Shown here in pieces: positions 62,982 through 64,000 of a DNA stretch of 64,000 bases. The translations under genes were made by a program, and so were the position numbers. Below the pieces are notes generated by a model that ran no database searches, was not told where the DNA came from, and saw nothing but the letters and a program-made list of their open reading frames with translations. Numbering within the stretch: position 1 is the first letter of the stretch; each line of letters opens with the position of its first letter. Source of the DNA: Chitinophagaceae bacterium (lineage in GTDB: Bacteria > Bacteroidota > Bacteroidia > Chitinophagales > Chitinophagaceae); assembly GCA_947455215.1 (NCBI GenBank), contig CANGNA010000010.1, positions 19,989 through 83,988 of the forward strand, given 5' to 3'.

Positions 62982-63019
62982 GTAGAGTTTCACTTGCTGC
63001 ATGCCGGCTACGCTCGATC

Positions 63020-64000
63020 TCAGATCAGCGTCAGGAACGCCTTACCCAGATGATCAATAATATCCCCCGCCACCAATGCCTCCTGCGATAGTTCTTTAGC
63101 AGCAATATCGCCCGCTATACCATGCAGGTATACGCCCAGCATGGCTGCCTGCTGTGGGGTATAGCCCTGCGCCATCAGCCCGGTAATAATACCGGTGAGC
63201 ACATCGCCGCTGCCGCCTGTGGCCATACCTGCGTTTCCGGTCGTATTATACCAGCATTCACCTTCACCGTTCACTATGGCGGTATGGTGCCCTTTCAATA
63301 CAATGTTTATGTTGTAGCGCATAGCCTGTATGCGGGCATTATCTACTTGTATCATGGTATTGGTATTCTCGCCAAATAGTCTGCCAAACTCCCGCGGGTG
63401 TGGTGTTATTATCGAATGCTTAGGTAGCTTGTTCAGCAGGTCCGGGTTGGCTGCTATTATGTTCAGCGCGTCAGCATCCAGTACCACCGGGTCTTTACAT
63501 GCTTCTAAAAAAGCGCTGAGCGCCTGTGCAGTATCTCGGGTTGTGCCCATGCCGGGACCCGCGCCTGTCACCTCAAAATGTTCCCAGTTGTTGATGGCTT
63601 CCAGGCTGTGGCTGCCGCTGGTCAGGCACATGGCCTCCGGCACTGCTGTTTGCATAATGGTATAGCCACATTCGGGTACCAGAGTTGTCACTAATCCTGC
63701 TCCGCTGCGTAGTGCGGCTTTGGTGGTCAGCACCATAGCGCCCATTTTGCCATAGCTGCCGCCCGCCAGCAATACGCTGCCATGCATGCCCTTGTGGGCA
63801 AACCGATTGCGCGACTTATAAAACGCAGTAATATCTTCTTGCTCAATGGTCCGGTATTGTGTGTGCGTGTTGTGTATAAAATCTTTGTCCAGCCCGATAT
63901 CTATAATGTGGATATTACCCGCAGCCGGTGCCGATTCGGGGTGCATAAAGCAGCGCTTATAAAACTGGAAGGTCAGCGTATCATGAGATCGCAGCACTAC
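63020..64000 (-). CDS. nnr: bifunctional NAD(P)HX epimerase/dehydratase, 5' end cut by the window
   Basis: The visible 326 codons hold the last piece of the NnrE (YjeF_N) domain (TLTFQFYKRCFMHPESAPAA, IHIIDIGLDKDFI) joined to a complete NnrD ADP-dependent dehydratase. NnrD signatures are HKGMHGSVLLAGGSYGKMGA, the substrate-binding TPHPREFGRL and catalytic GNAGMATGGSGDVLTG. Together the two domains repair hydrated NAD(P)H. The frame is open to the window edge, so the true start lies beyond 64000. Confidence 0.93.
   Translation of the reverse strand, partial: VVLRSHDTLTFQFYKRCFMHPESAPAAGNIHIIDIGLDKDFIHNTHTQYRTIEQEDITAFYKSRNRFAHKGMHGSVLLAGGSYGKMGAMVLTTKAALRSGAGLVTTLVPECGYTIMQTAVPEAMCLTSGSHSLEAINNWEHFEVTGAGPGMGTTRDTAQALSAFLEACKDPVVLDADALNIIAANPDLLNKLPKHSIITPHPREFGRLFGENTNTMIQVDNARIQAMRYNINIVLKGHHTAIVNGEGECWYNTTGNAGMATGGSGDVLTGIITGLMAQGYTPQQAAMLGVYLHGIAGDIAAKELSQEALVAGDIIDHLGKAFLTLI

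Overview
The window looks like chromosomal DNA from a member of the Bacteroidota, most plausibly the Chitinophagaceae/Chitinophagia. This is inferred from several traits. There are type IX secretion (T9SS) C-terminal sorting domains and a PorZ-like protein. Methionine synthase is split, PurF is of the long Bacteroidetes type, and there is a periplasmic-propeller (Reg_prop/Y_Y_Y) histidine kinase. Many TAnnTTTG -7 promoter elements are present and gene starts mostly lack strong Shine-Dalgarno sequences. I see no rRNA, tRNA, CRISPR array, phage or complete insertion sequence.

Layout. 0.1-12.8 kb is housekeeping: RecQ helicase, an M16 metalloprotease, a DinB-like protein, a degenerate PAP2-like membrane protein, cobalamin-dependent methionine synthase without its homocysteine domain, a T9SS cargo protein and a PurF-type amidotransferase. 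12.8-15.1 kb is AT-rich and decayed: about 170-bp degenerate tandem repeats, a frameshifted outer-membrane barrel gene, an MlaE-type permease and the 3' remnant of a glycosyltransferase. 15.2-24.9 kb is a polysaccharide operon: two-domain dehydrogenase, UDP-GlcNAc 2-epimerase, an embedded multi-PAS histidine kinase, a heparinase-like lyase, a GT4 glycosyltransferase and the initiating sugar-phosphate transferase. 24.9-33.4 kb holds recO-porZ, murI, an acyltransferase, a small membrane-stress-like trio (YtxH/holin-like/hypothetical), nadD, a DUF4241 protein and a barrel protein. 33.6-39.3 kb holds tadA, an AT-rich YhcG/DUF1016 nuclease gene inserted before a Rieske protein gene, a DEAD-box helicase, outer-membrane proteins and a small XRE regulator. 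39.4-46.2 kb holds prmC, two GT-C-like membrane proteins, fructose-bisphosphate aldolase and an aminotransferase. 46.2-54.5 kb holds a LytTR regulator/propeller kinase pair, a T9SS protein with a structured leader, and a GlxA-type regulator divergent from VOC-DoxX-YdeI genes. 54.5-64 kb holds a second sugar operon (GT2, GT-C, second UDP-GlcNAc 2-epimerase), a GNAT-like protein, fructose-1,6-bisphosphatase, a lipoprotein and the NnrD half of a bifunctional NAD(P)HX repair enzyme that runs off the window.

How the genes work together. Two separate sugar loci supply UDP-ManNAc-type precursors, glycosyltransferases and a lipid-carrier transferase, but flippase, polymerase and export genes are absent and must lie elsewhere. 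Several genes belong to surface export (PorZ, T9SS cargo, MlaE, barrels). Aldolase and FBPase cover opposite directions of the same glycolytic/gluconeogenic step.

I found no convincing new multi-gene system. The most unusual material is non-coding: at least five families of extragenic palindromic repeats, three convergent-gene hairpins sharing the outer arm AGATGTGGCA, a two-stem leader before a T9SS gene, and the decayed repeat block at 12.85-13.23 kb.
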